Positions 49,030 through 60,385 are shown, numbered from the stretch's first letter. The stretch: 64,000 bases of DNA from Mycteria americana (GCF_035582795.1 NC_134373.1:12670001-12734000), one strand, 5' to 3'. Notes: generated by a model from the letters alone, not told the origin. Translations and numbers: made by a program.

Positions 49030-51740
49030 GGCTGTGCTGCACAATGTGAAGCATCATTTCTTTTAGAACACTACCTGTTAATCATTCTAGACAATGACTC
49101 CTATTTTAGGGATTAAACATAACCAACTTATTGTATAAACCCTGGAAACATCTTGAAGGCAGAAGGTGATTTTATTCAGAACATGAAAAGTACAGGCAGA
49201 GAACGCAGGAAGCCCTAGGAGGTAGAAGCCAACAGTATCTTAGGTTTCAGAGTTAACAACAGATTTAAAGTGCCTGAAAATGCAACAGGTTGATTCCCCC
49301 TGCACTGGGAGAAAGTAGGAGGCCAGCAGCTTCACAGACACCAACACAACTATCCCTCCCTGTCAGGGGCAGAAGGAGAACCAGGCCTCCAGTTGCAAAG
49401 AAATCTTTGCAGTTGATGTGGACCTTAAGAAAGAGATCAGGCCTGCCACATTAGGAGTTGCGCCTTCTTTGCAAGACACCCTATCAATTTTGCAGAGGTT
49501 TTCAGCCCATTATCACATTACAGGTAGACAGTTGTCATAAAGCATTAGATCTAAGTGAGGCTGACAGCATAACTGCGGGCTAGCTCCAGGCTTGGCAGTC
49601 TGTGCAGCACCTGCAGGCACAGGACCAGAGCGTGCTCCATCAAGAGACAGGCTGGCGTAATCTGCTGTGAATCACTTTGAATTGCTGCCCTTTATTGACA
49701 GTGCACTCAAGACCTGGCCTGCTACGTAGACAAAAGCCTCAAAGTACTAGCGCACACACACTCTTGCCAGGAACCTGCTTGCCCTCAGATAATCAACAGC
49801 TCGAGACCCACCTTTTTTTACTAGGGTAAGAGCACTGTATTTTCCTCTGCTCCTCCATTACTGCAGGCTCACCATCGTCAGGAGAATAAGAACAATGTTT
49901 CTCCTGAGAACTGTTGAGGCTGGGGGAAAAAGGGGGGCAGGCAGTCAACATGCTGCTACCCTGGGGAAAGGGAGAGGGCACACACACTTCAGATAGGGTC
50001 ACGAAAGCCCAGACCCTGGAGAAGTGCACAACTGGTATCAAAGTGCTATGGGACAGCAGCTAACTCCCACAAGGCTCTCGGGGTGAGATGGCAACAGCTT
50101 CACTCTCTGGGGATACCAGAATCCTGATGCATTGTTCAGGTTTCACAGCATCTTTTCTTATGGAGTACATGGGGGAAAACACATCCAGACAATACAGACA
50201 GCAGAGGACAGAAGTCATGATTGTCATCCTTGCACTCCACCACGAGCCTAATCCTGCTCCCTCCAAGCCAGTGAGCATTTGCTAGAGATTTAAATAGGCA
50301 GGTGCTGAAAATTCCTTGGCCAGGTGAGGAGGATTCCTCTTTTACTACTGCTGTCTCAAGTCACCTCCTAATCAAACTTTCACCTCCTTGTGTCCCAAGC
50401 TAAGCTGTAAGCTGGGCACCTCCTTGGGCTTCACAGTTTGTTCTTCTCATTGATGTCAGAATTTTAATGGGCTTTTAGACCCAAATTCTTATTTATGCTG
50501 TGCTGGAAGCATCAAGAAACTGAAACTGAAAGTGCTTAAACGCCTAGCCCCTGTGCTGCCAACAAAGGATGTAGAGAGGCCAGAAAACAAGGGGATTCAG
50601 GCCTTAGAGGCTCCTTAGCCATCTCAGTTTTTAAATTAAAGTTCCAAAAACGTTTGCTGAAAAGATTAGGGGGCAACACTGAGACCATGCTGGGGGGGTG
50701 GGGGGTGTGTTCTGGCTCTTGAGCCAAGTCCCTTCTCTGCCACAGATGCAGTTGTTTGCTTCCTTGTGAAAAGCCATAAAGAGATCACATGGCTGAAGGA
50801 GCAGTTCCCATGACCAGACAAACCCTTCTCCTTATTCTTTTAAAGCCTGCAGGGCCCAGACTACAGTACCTGACCAGACCAACAGCAGCTTGCTCACAGC
50901 CACAGGATCTACCCAGGGCTGTGCACTGCGTCCTGCACTGGCTCTGCCTCCCTCAGCATCTCCAGGGACCAGCCCAACCTCTTCGGCATTTGTTTAGCCC
51001 CACACGTTCATTTCAAGGGCCGATTTGTAAGAGGGACCACCAGCAACAAATGTCAGATCTGGTTTAGGACTTGGTTTGAAGGCATTTAGATAGAAGAATA
51101 ATTGCACAGGGATGTGGTTTACTCTGGAGAAATAAAGGCTGTGTTTAAATGTCTGAAATTCCTGGTGACTCTAATAATTGCAACCTCCGCCTCAATAAAA
51201 TGCACAAATAATGTTATTGAAACATTTCCAATCAAAAGGTATTATTTTTGGTTTAAAACAGATGCAGTAGTCAGTATTTAAAAGGAAGACGTCTGGGCGG
51301 GCTTACCTCTATTTCAAGGGAAAACTACTGGAACGTTGGTTTAGTCTCTCTTTCTCTGTTTTTATAGCCTTCTTATTACAACATTATAACCTTCATACAG
51401 TTCCTCTGTTGCTTTTTCTAACCAACTGGAGAGTAGCTCCACAATCATGCACTGAAGAGGTTTGATTACGTTAAGGTGTGTTTAGGAGCTTGACCTGGTA
51501 AGCCACCACATCCCTAGAGAAGCAGTATCTCTGCAGTAGCTGAGCATCCTCAGTACCATACTGAGTCAGCCCAACAGGCACCAGCATTGCTCCAAGCATG
51601 GCTATTGTACCAGTCCAGCAGGCACCAAATGAATTTAGGAACTTAAGAGCCTCCTGCCAATTTTGACTTGGAGGATCACAGGGCTACATGACAATGGCTT
51701 GTAGGTTCAAGACTATATTTTCAGTGGCACGTTGACACTT
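49030..51740. other. Non-coding stretch, no gene recognised
   Basis: No gene recognised. TTGATGTCAGAATTTTAATGGGC at about 50449 may be another decayed sauropsid-repeat fragment. 50691-50705 is a G7TG6 run. 51070-51270 is AT-rich. Confidence 0.55.
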
Positions 51741-51747
51741 CAAGATG

Positions 51748-51895
51748 CATCCAGGCACCTACTAGTAAGTCTCAGAAGGTATAAGCTGGTAAAGTGCCCA
51801 CCTGCAGCTTTAAGTGCTTAAATACCAAGTGCCTGTATCTCTTCTGAAAAGTGAGCTCAGGATCCCCAGCACTCTTGGAATTTTGCCTTGAGGTC
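51748..51895 (+). repeat. Ancient sauropsid repeat remnant
   Basis: CCAGGCACCTACTAGTAAGTC, then TTAAGTGCTTAAATACC…TTCTGAAAAGTGAGC…CCAGCACTCTTGGAATTTTGCC, follow the old repeat TTAGGCACCTAAATACCTTTTGAAAATC…CAGCACTTTTGAAAATTTTGCC. Boundaries approximate. Confidence 0.5.
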
Positions 51896-51899
51896 TCTG

Positions 51900-54000
51900 C
51901 TGACCTGCATTGCTCACATGAGCAAAGTCAGATGCATCTCACGGAAGCTGGCAGAAATTGGGCCAGTGTTTCATGATTCATGTGCCTATAGGATTAGCTA
52001 TAATTAGCATCTTCAAGTAAGACAATAACTGTATCATGCTATTGCACTCCATGGATGCAGTATCAACACATATGGAAGACATTTATTACTATAAATATTC
52101 AGGCACTTGATAGTTATCCAAAAATATAAAATCAGGTTAATCATTCTATCCTATAATCCCTGGCAAGAGATTTGAACTCAGGTTTTTCTGGTTCAGCTTA
52201 AGGTTTTACATATATGATCACTTCTGCCAGCTGGCAGCATTAAATCTTAGGCTGAAGTAGTTCTCCGGCAGCCAAATCTATCTGCACAGTAACATTACAG
52301 AGCGTAGCTTTTTGCAAGCCATATACTACCTAAAGATATCTTGCTGTCGCATAGAGCTATGAAAGTTTATGTAGGACAGGTAGAACAATTACTTTTCTTT
52401 TCAGAGTTAATAATTAACATCTCTCAGCAAAATAAACAACTGAGACTATTGTCTTATTTCCAAAGGTTGCCCTGGGGCAAATGAAATACTAATTTCATTT
52501 GCCCCATAATACAAGGGCAGTTATACTGTCTCCGCATGCATATGTCTAAAACTGTTTCCAAAAATAATCTGGAAAAGGAAATCTCTAAAGAATGCGTAGC
52601 TATCCATCAGAGCAAAGGCATGGGAGAATAAACTAACAAACTTCCCTTTTAAAAAAAAACACTCAGCAACATCAGCACCAGTGGTTATTCAGCTTCCAGT
52701 AACACAGCACACCATCCTTGGACTCATCAAATCTCCCACAAATGCAATAAAATTCAATGGCAATTTTACAGTCTGCTATTAGGTGTCATAAAAGCCACAA
52801 GATCCACGTACTCCTCCCTAGCCCTGCTCTTCAAGGGAAACTACTGGGGTTTCAGTGCACACAGGTCCACGATTTGTGATGTTACAGCACATACAAGGCC
52901 CTCCCTCAGTTCCTGGACCTGTCTCAGCCCACCTGCACCATCACCCATGTGTATAAGATGAAGACACTTCTCAGATACCAAATATTCAGAGGCCTGGCCA
53001 CAGCTTGTGACCCCAGTCCCAGCTCTGCATAACACACAGGTCTGGAGACAGGACTGCTACTTTCACAGGACACAGAGTCAGAGTCAAAAAAAGCACTGAT
53101 GGATCAGCGCGAGCCCAGCGCAGAGGCAGCGCAGGCACCCCTGCAGTGAGCTTCTGGAACTGGGAGGCTGGTGCAGAGCCAGCCCAGGGCTCCGCAAGAC
53201 CCGCATGCAGCTAAAGCCTCCAGCAGGAGCCAAGCTGGCTCTTTGCAGAGGCTTTGTGACACATCTGTGCCCCAGCCTTCAGTGCATCCCAGAGTGGACG
53301 TACTACCCAGGTTATTGCATCACCCATCAGCTTACTGCCAACTGACGGGAACCAGAAAAGCTGGTGGGATCTTGTTACAAAAGGAGATTTCAAAAGAGGA
53401 CAGCAACTAGTAGCTGAACACAGTGATGCTGATGTCTGTCTGGGATGGGAACTCCTCCAGTCACATATAGCTGCTCAAGTGTTTGGCTTTAAAACAAAAT
53501 TTTTTTTTTTTCTTCTGAGTGGTGTCAACCTGACATCCCTGAGGAACAAAACTTCCCTGTACCACCACAGTACAGGTGCCAAGTAGATAAAACACCCCAT
53601 CTTTGAGCCATGTGCAAGAAGGCTGAAGCAGGTACAACACGTACAAGATTTCTGCAGTACACAACATAGGGCCTCATGTTCTCTCCCTTCACTGGGAAAC
53701 CTCAAGTAACTCAAATAACCTGTTCAAGGAGGTGCAAGTTTCCCCTTCCTAGCCTTCATCTACTCCACAGCTTACAGATTCACCACCACCAGCTCACATG
53801 CTTGCTCAGGAAGCCACCCAGTCTCCTCCTCCTCCTTACCCTGGCTGTTTCCAGGATGAAGCCACCAGCATGCTCCTCTTCTGCAGCCATTCCTGCTCCT
53901 CCATCAGAAGGCTGTAAGTAGCCCACTCTCCCCTGCTTGCTGTGCCAGGTCAGCACATACCCAACAGGCTGCAGAGCTCCTTGCCTTGGAGACCACCTCT
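51900..54000. other. Non-coding stretch with one hairpin
   Basis: AT-rich to 52800, then GC-rich at 53090-53330. T12 at 53500-53511. No gene recognised. The hairpin at 52473-52506 is listed separately. Confidence 0.6.
52473..52506. repeat. 15-bp perfect inverted repeat (hairpin)
   Basis: TGGGGCAAATGAAAT, loop ACTA, ATTTCATTTGCCCCA. All 15 pairs are Watson-Crick, with a 4-base loop. Confidence 0.95.
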
Positions 54001-54005
54001 TTCTT

Positions 54006-54050
54006 TGGCCTAGCCTAGCCTAGCCTGGCCTGGCCTGGCCTGGCCTGGCA
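54006..54050. repeat. (TRGCC)9 pentanucleotide microsatellite
   Basis: TGGCC, three TAGCC, four TGGCC and a final TGGCA: nine 5-base units with no interruption. Confidence 0.92.
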
Positions 54051-54601
54051 CAGCTCTCTCTTCCACAGTCCTTCACCACCTGCTAATTAAAACAGAGCCC
54101 TCTTAAGCCCTGGCAGCAAGGCAGTGGGCTGGGCTAGCCAAGCCCCCTCATGAACACACCTTGAGGCAAAGCAAGTGGCCCCATCCCACACACCCACCTG
54201 GGTCAGGTCCCAGAGCTGAGCAAGCCCCTCTCTGGGCTGGTAGCTGCTGCCCTAAAATACCTCCACCTCACAGTTCAAGTAACGTGCCTCTCCCTGCACA
54301 CGTTACCACTGTGTTTTGGGCAGCAGGGACAAAATAACCATGGCAGTACATTGCAATTTCCTTAGCTCAGTTTGGAAGGCTGGATCGCCAGCTGGATGTT
54401 GCAGTGGTTGATATATTCCTTTACATGGCCATATATGCAGTATATACCACACTTCACCCCATACATGCATTTGCAAGACAATATGGTCTATTTATCCATA
54501 GAACCTTAACTAACATTGCATCAGAAAAAAAGAAACAATTTGCAGAGGGTGAGTGCCTGTTAATCATAAGCTAAAGGGGAAAGGAAAAATTTTAAGTGAG
54601 A

Positions 54602-54641
54602 TATAAAGGGAGGAAGTGACTCAGTGGGTGGGAGGGAGGGG
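54602..54641 (+). promoter_or_regulatory. TATA-like box, ETS/AP-1 composite and G-quadruplex motif
   Basis: TATAAAGG at 54602-54609 is followed by AGGAAGT (54611-54617), an ETS-type site whose last T starts TGACTCA (54617-54623), a perfect AP-1 site. GGGTGGGAGGGAGGGG at 54626-54641 has four G-tracts with single-base loops. ETS sites abutting AP-1 sites are a known composite enhancer arrangement. If the TATA-like word were used, a start would fall about 54632, inside the G-quadruplex motif. No transcript is evident downstream, so an enhancer is as likely as a promoter. Confidence 0.4.
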
Positions 54642-54699
54642 ACAAGCGTTCCAGACAGATGGGACATGAATAACTTTTCCATCTCCCTCTCTCTCTTCT

Positions 54700-55860
54700 C
54701 TCCCAAGTCCTGCAGGAACTGCTGTGTTGAAATAGTCAGTCATTAACTATTTGATGAGGTTTTAAAATCTGAACTGAATTCTCTGAATGTAACCAACTAT
54801 TATTACAGGGTCTGCATCACAGCAATGCAAGTGTTGGAGCCCTTTGGCAAGCCATAGCGGTGAAGGCAGGACTGAGCACTCTGTAGGAAAAGCCACTAAA
54901 TGGCATCAGCTGCTTAGCTCTGCATAGCCCTGGTAATGCCGAAGGAATCAGAGCAGTAGTGATTAGTGAGTTTGCAGACCAACTGTGACCAAGCAACAGG
55001 GCATCCATCTGCGCAGCCGGCAAAAAAGCTGCTGTTCAGGCTCCGGTGGCGTTGCTCAGCCTGCGGGAGAACCAGGCCCTGGTACGCACCAGGCGAAGGT
55101 CACGCTGGAGGAAATGACTGCGGTCCTCCAAAAACCCTCTCACTTTGGCTGTCCTCCTGCAGTGCAGTCCCTGGGGCAGATTCTTCCACTTAACAGCATC
55201 CACCTTTTCAGAGGGCTGGGGCACAGGCAAAAATGCCCTTTGGTGCCAGTTCAAGGGCAGGATTCAGGCTGTGAGTGCTAATAAGTTCCCCTACTGCCCA
55301 TGGGGAACCTCCCCCGCTCAGTCCACCTTATGCTACACAAACAGGCTCTGAGAAAAACTGAATGAAGCATTTCCCTTCCCGGATGCCAAAGGCTAATTGA
55401 CCAGCACAAGACCTGCTGAACTTGGTGGAACCAGGGTGGATATAATCACTCAAGAGAGCCAATAACCAATTAACTGAATGGCTTCAGCAGTTTCGAGGTC
55501 TGCCTCTTTATTCAAGAGCAAACCAAAGATCAATTTCTTAATAAGCTTTGTAATATCTGCTATTCCTTCCCTCTCATTATTATTATTAGCATTGCAGCAG
55601 TGTTTTGTGCATGTAATGAAAGAGTAAGACAAGGGCTGGAACAGCCTGGGTGGTAGAGAAGGAGTGGGCAAAGTCTCAAGCCAAAAAACCATATATACAT
55701 ACATATATAGATATAAAACAGGAAGGCTGTACAAGTCCTCCACAGCACAGGCCCACCAAGTTATGAGGAGATTCTTACCACAAAGAGCCTACCCCTGCTA
55801 ATCACTTTTACCTGTTTATCAGAGTTTTTGCACAAGGAAAAGCGAAAATTCTTGATTATA
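54700..55860. other. Non-coding stretch, no gene recognised
   Basis: A GC-rich patch at 55020-55330 has frames on both strands and no domain. A TA-rich simple repeat lies at 55690-55718. ACCAGGCCCTGGT at 55070-55082 is a small palindrome. Confidence 0.6.
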
Positions 55861-55999
55861 GTCACCTAGTGTGGGAGTGTCGAGGCTTGGCCCGGCCTCC
55901 CCAGCACCACCACGATAGCCATGGGCTCCCCCTAGCCCGTGAGCTCAGCCAGTTGCTGCCGGCAGGCAGAAGCCAGTGGGAGCCAGTTGGTGATTGGGC

Positions 56000-56123
56000 A
56001 TGGCAGCCCAGAGCCCAGCCGCTGGCTGGCCCTGCCGCGGTGACAGCACATGGCAGGCAGGGCACAAGCACATGCTCCCTTCTGCCACTGAGGACACTGA
56101 CCTCTGGCAGAGGGCTAGGGCAG
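56000..56123 (+). other. Possible first exon in a GC-rich patch (weak)
   Basis: An ATG at 56000 in good context (GGGCATGG) opens 41 codons (starting MAAQSPAAGW) that run into a strong donor, CAG|GTAAGA, at 56123/56124. The patch 55870-56170 is GC-rich with several CpGs and has an ATTGG (reverse CCAAT) word just upstream at 55993-55997. The overlapping frame (55869-56231) is equally open, so the coding signal is not specific. No homologue is recognised. Confidence 0.15.
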
Positions 56124-56179
56124 GTAAGACCTTCATCTGCCACCGCCACATCCGCCAGAGCCCTGAGAGACGTGCTCCT

Positions 56180-58020
56180 CAAATCCCATCATTGCATTGC
56201 CCTGCAGTTCCCCTATGTGTTTTGCTTTTGAAATTGCAGGTTCCTACTCTCTCTGCAGCTATATCACCAGCTGAAATAATGTTCCCCTTGTCAGAAAGCC
56301 TCCAGCACTCCTTGCAGTCTTTTCTCTTGCAGTAAGGCAAGAAACAGCAGAGCAATGTACAAATTCCTCCCCGCCTCCCAGTTCCTCCTTTCCTCCTCCC
56401 CTGAAATCAGGGCCACTTGGAGATAATGATCTCACCCATGAAGATACAAACAGCATCGTCTACATTTTTCAGCATCTCCCACATATACCGTCACGTGTTA
56501 TCAGGCAGCCTTCTGGTGAAAGTGCAGGTTTCCCTTTTGGATGCATGACTCCGCATGGCCCTGAGAAAGCCCCCTCCACAACAGCAGCAGCAAGACTGCC
56601 TTCATTTCTCTCATGTGTGTTTTAGCTGAGAGTGTTTTACCAGACTGCACAACAAGCAAAACATTGCAGAAGAGGTCTCTGAAGGAGAAACCGAGAACTC
56701 AGAGGAAGGGGATGATGCTGGAAGCCCTTTTTTTAAGGAGCTGTAGCTGGATAATTGTCCAAGACAGACTGTCTTGTTGACTTTCTCACAGCAAAAGGCA
56801 CAGGGCTGTTTAATTGATTTTAGCCTGTAACTAAACATACACTTCTTTCAATATAATGAACAGCAATGCTACAATACTGCTTTCCTAATGTAAATTGATC
56901 CATTACAGATGAGTGTTTAGATCAATGTGTGATGTCCTGATTGGAAATAAAACTGTTTGCTCAAGATCGCTATAAAGACAACGGGCACTGATAGATGATA
57001 TTTATGTGACAAGGAATGGCTCTTAAAAAGGAGATTGCCAAGACCATGTCGATCAATTATGAAACCAACATTCACCCAGCAGCCATGCACGCATTTTTAA
57101 AGACAACAAGAAAGAGGGAAAGATCCCAAGGCCTTTGAGATAAAACACACAAGGCACTAGAACAGCAGAGGGTCTTGTCAAAGGCCAAGAGAGCTTCATG
57201 GCCAGACACATGACAGCAGAAGTCAGCCAGAGGAAAAAAAACACCCACTAAAATGTCGTGGGCCAAATCCTCTGTTGCTTTAAATGGATGGGAGGCCTGA
57301 AGAAGCCCCTAAAGCCCTGTGATTTTGTAGCAGCAGACACTTCCCAGGTCTTTCATTTCTAGTGCTCCCTTGAGGCAGCACCACGTGGCCCAGTTCAGCA
57401 TGGTGGGCAAGGGACTATAAAAGGTAAAACCCTTAATGGAAGAGGGCTCCTTAGAGCCCCTCCCTCTTTTCGGTGGGGACTGTCCCCAGCCAGGGCAAAG
57501 CTGAGGTCTCGGCAGGCTGGCGCAGGTGGGCTTACCTCTCTCAGCCCCACAGTCCTGTTCGCTTTCCAGCATGGAAACTTATTGTCAGCGCCAGGCGTGC
57601 TGGCGTGGGGGGCCACAGCCACCTGGGCAGGGCAGCCCGCGCCCGTGGTCATGTAGGACTGAATGACGCTATTTATCCACCCACATTATACTGGGGTTCG
57701 TTTCCTGCAGAGAGCAGCCGGCCTCACCGGATAATTGTACCATGGTTTGTATCCTATACACGCACAACCCGTGTTTTGTCATCTCTGTGCATTTAGAGAA
57801 AAGTTAATGACTCCAGCTACCTTCCAAGTCAGTTGTGATTAATACATGTGCTTCTCTTGCTGGTAGCTATTCGTTGTGGTCTTTCATTACCTCACTTGCA
57901 TGGGGCATTTTTGTTTTCTCCCTTGTGTGCCGAGGAAGTTTTCTAAGAGCTGGAGTACGGGCTTGCCTTCGCGCTGGATTGTGTCCCAGCCATTCATTAC
58001 TGGGGCAGCTGCAAGCACTT
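56180..58020. other. Non-coding stretch, no gene recognised
   Basis: AT-rich at 56600-57100 and 57660-57920, with a GC-rich patch at 57440-57660. In that patch an ATG at 57652 on the minus strand opens 39 codons to a GAG|GTAAGC donor (exon end 57536, phase 0), but other frames are open too. GGGCCAAATCCTCTG at 57255 may be an old sauropsid-repeat scrap. Confidence 0.5.
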
Positions 58021-58280
58021 CTCTTTCTTCTAGGGACGAGCTTCGCCTTTGAAGCATGCTGCCAGAGCCCGTTGGGGCGCTTGGTGGGACAGGGCTGCGC
58101 CTGCACCGCTGTGCAGGGCCCGGCGGCCTCATGCTGGGGGGACCCCCAGCTCTGCAGGCAGGAAGCTTGGGCGGAGTGGACCCACACCTGCCCCAGGCAT
58201 CCCCTCCCATGGCAGGAAGGGCCCTGGCAGTGGCGGGGCTGGGTGGTCCTAGCAATGTGGCCTCCACGGGTGATCGACAT

Positions 58281-58440
58281 GACTAAGATGGCTGCCAGGG
58301 TGCTAAAATGGCAGCCACAGAGACCAGCACAACCCGGCAGTAGCAAGCTTTCCCCACTCACCCTGGCTCTTCCCCATCCCATTGGCCGGGGCACCAGCAG
58401 CGCCGCTCCCAATTGGCTGTGCCTGCGGTCCATCTCAGCA
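58281..58440. promoter_or_regulatory. Promoter-like patch: paired YY1 and paired NF-Y motifs
   Basis: Two YY1-type words on the plus strand, AAGATGGCTGCC (58285-58296) and AAAATGGCAGCC (58305-58316), lie 20 bases apart. Two CCAAT-type words follow: CCATTGGCC around 58379-58387, and CCCAATTGGC at 58408-58417, readable both ways, about 31 bases on. Both spacings are near whole helical turns. The surrounding 540 bases hold about 21 CpGs by hand count, more than most of the window but below a classical CpG island. YY1 orientation favours plus-strand transcription. The position of the CCAAT boxes relative to the YY1 sites fits a minus-strand start about as well. Confidence 0.4.
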
Positions 58441-58476
58441 GCACAGGGGCAGCAGCTGCTGGGGAGGGCGGTGTGA
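58288..58476 (+). CDS. Possible short ORF without acidic residues (speculative)
   Basis: The ATG inside the first YY1 word has a strong context (TAAGATGG) and opens 62 codons beginning MAARVLKWQPQR. The predicted peptide has no Asp or Glu and about eight Arg/Lys, a composition like a mitochondrial presequence. It reads to a stop at 58474-58476 unless spliced at the weak GCG|GTGTGA site (58470/58471). A second candidate lies on the other strand: ATG at 58433, 24 codons to a good AGG|GTGAGT donor at 58362/58361. Neither has a recognised homologue, and GC-rich DNA gives open frames easily. Confidence 0.15.
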   Translation: MAARVLKWQPQRPAQPGSSKLSPLTLALPHPIGRGTSSAAPNWLCLRSISAAQGQQLLGRAV

Positions 58477-58719
58477 GGGGGCGCAGGCACCCACAGGCCA
58501 GCTTGGGATCGTCAGAGCATTGGGCTGAAGGCAGCTTGCGCCTGGCTGGCAGTCTGGGCTCTGGAAGGCCTGATGTTGTTCTTGAATTACTTTGGTGCAA
58601 GAGCGGGAACGTGTGGGCAGCCCCAGTGGCTCCAGAGCTGGGTGGACCCACTGAGGTGTGAGGAGCCGCTTGATGGCCGAGGCCTGTGGTGACAGGGGTG
58701 AGACGGCACGGTTCAGGGC

Positions 58720-60380
58720 CAGAGCGTGCAGCCCTGCACTGGACAGGCAAGCGCTGGAAAGAACAGGCTTGCCTGTCATTTCAGTACCAGCCAGGCACAG
58801 ACGTCCCTGATGGGACAGGCCTGAGCTGGCTTGGTGCAGTGACACTCAGCTTGCAGGAGATGCAGTTGCTCTCTATGAATATATTGGGTGATGGGCGGCC
58901 AGAGGTCAGGAGGGGACGCTGGGTGGGAGAAACTAAATGAAAGGACAGTGTTGACACAGAACAAATGCTAAATGGCTTGTGAAAATAGACCCATTAAGGG
59001 AATGATATTCTGCAACAGCCTTTAAATACAAATAGAGGAAAAAAATAGCCTTTAAATACAAAGAGGGGACTTGGTCAGTTTGTGAAACCGATGGCTGGAC
59101 CCTGTGGTGAAGGACTGCATTTGCTTGTCACGTCCTACTCCACTTTCCTTGCAAGACTCCCCTTCATGTCCATGAGACCAATCTGCTGCGTCTTGTCCTC
59201 CCCTGAGGGGTAGCACATGCCAAACACTTCTTCTGGTCATCTCTGATCATAAACAGCTGAGACTGTGATGAGTGTAGCACATGGTAGAGACGGACCAAGG
59301 CTGCGCGAGCAGGGAACAGCCTGTTAAGGCAAGAAGGAGCTGGTCCTTCTCCTCTCAAAACCAAGGGCATGTGCTCCTACTGGCCTGGTCAGACTTGGGG
59401 CATGGAGAGGTCACTTCTCAAGTTTATTTGTAAGGAAGGTGTTTGGGGACATTGTGGTGGTTGTTGCCGCTCAGGCACTGCCGCTCACACTCAGGTTACT
59501 CAATAATTTCAGCCCAGGAGTGGATGTCCCAAGGCAGTTACAGAGTAGCTCTGTTGCTCTCAGCATCATGCTGACTTACACAACCTTGAATGGTGTCCCT
59601 CCAGCAGCCCCCTTCTCACACTTCCATCCTTAGAAAAGAGAAGCACAGTAACAAAGTGGGACAGAGGAGCTGCACTCTCTTTGTACAACTGTGGACAAAA
59701 TGGCTCAGCTGAGTTTCGGGTGTCTGAGGGGATGGCACGACATTACCTCCAACACTGTTTCATACTACCTTAACAGCTCTGCAGTGCACGGAGAAGTGTG
59801 ATATGAAACAGATGAGAAGAACTGCAATAGAAAATAGCTTTTCTGGGAGTGGTTGCCCTGTGGGGTAATGCCAGCATTTAACTTCGTACTTCTGAGTCCT
59901 ACCATGGCATGAAGCACATCCATTCAAACATGAGCTTTATAGACCTGCAGCACACGGGTTAAGAAACAGGCAGGCACAGGCCTGCTGACAACACCTCAAC
60001 AAGGCTGAGACTGGTGTCTTCCACTGAAGGGGTCCGCACAGGGGATGTTATATTTCTGCAGCTCTTCTTGTCTCAGAAGGGTTGTGGTCCATGCATGTGC
60101 ACGTACTTCATGTTTGGCTGGCACTTTCCATCCGAAGGAATTCAGTCCCTCAGAAAGCCCCAGGTTGAAAGTTGTGCCCAGAGTCACTCAGAGAGTAGAT
60201 GCTGGCCAGTGGCACATTTAGTCTGGTGCTGTAATGGGAGCAGGTCTGGAAACCTCCCCATGCCTACTGCATGGGGCCCTCAGAGCCACCCGCCGTGGTC
60301 CTCCACAGGGCGCACTCATCCTTGGTCTCGCTTTGGTAGCTCAGATCTGGCTCGTTCTCACTGGCTATTACTCGCTTCAC
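58720..60380. other. Non-coding stretch, no gene recognised
   Basis: It contains the 30-bp duplication at 59014-59073. No domains are seen in frames of up to about 84 codons. Confidence 0.55.
59014..59073. repeat. 30-bp tandem duplication, slightly diverged
   Basis: AGCCTTTAAATACAAATAGA (59017) and AGCCTTTAAATACAAAGAGG (59047) mark two 30-base units differing at a few positions. Confidence 0.85.
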
Positions 60381-60385
60381 CACAG

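Noticed and set aside
50691-50705. G7TG6 run as a G-quadruplex
   Set aside because: Only three separable G3 tracts with proper loops.
57835-58476. 213-codon plus and 207-codon minus open frames over the same GC-rich DNA
   Set aside because: The plus frame opens with GTG, and the two strands are equally open because stops are rare in GC-rich DNA. Only the short ATG-started end is kept, as a speculative entry.
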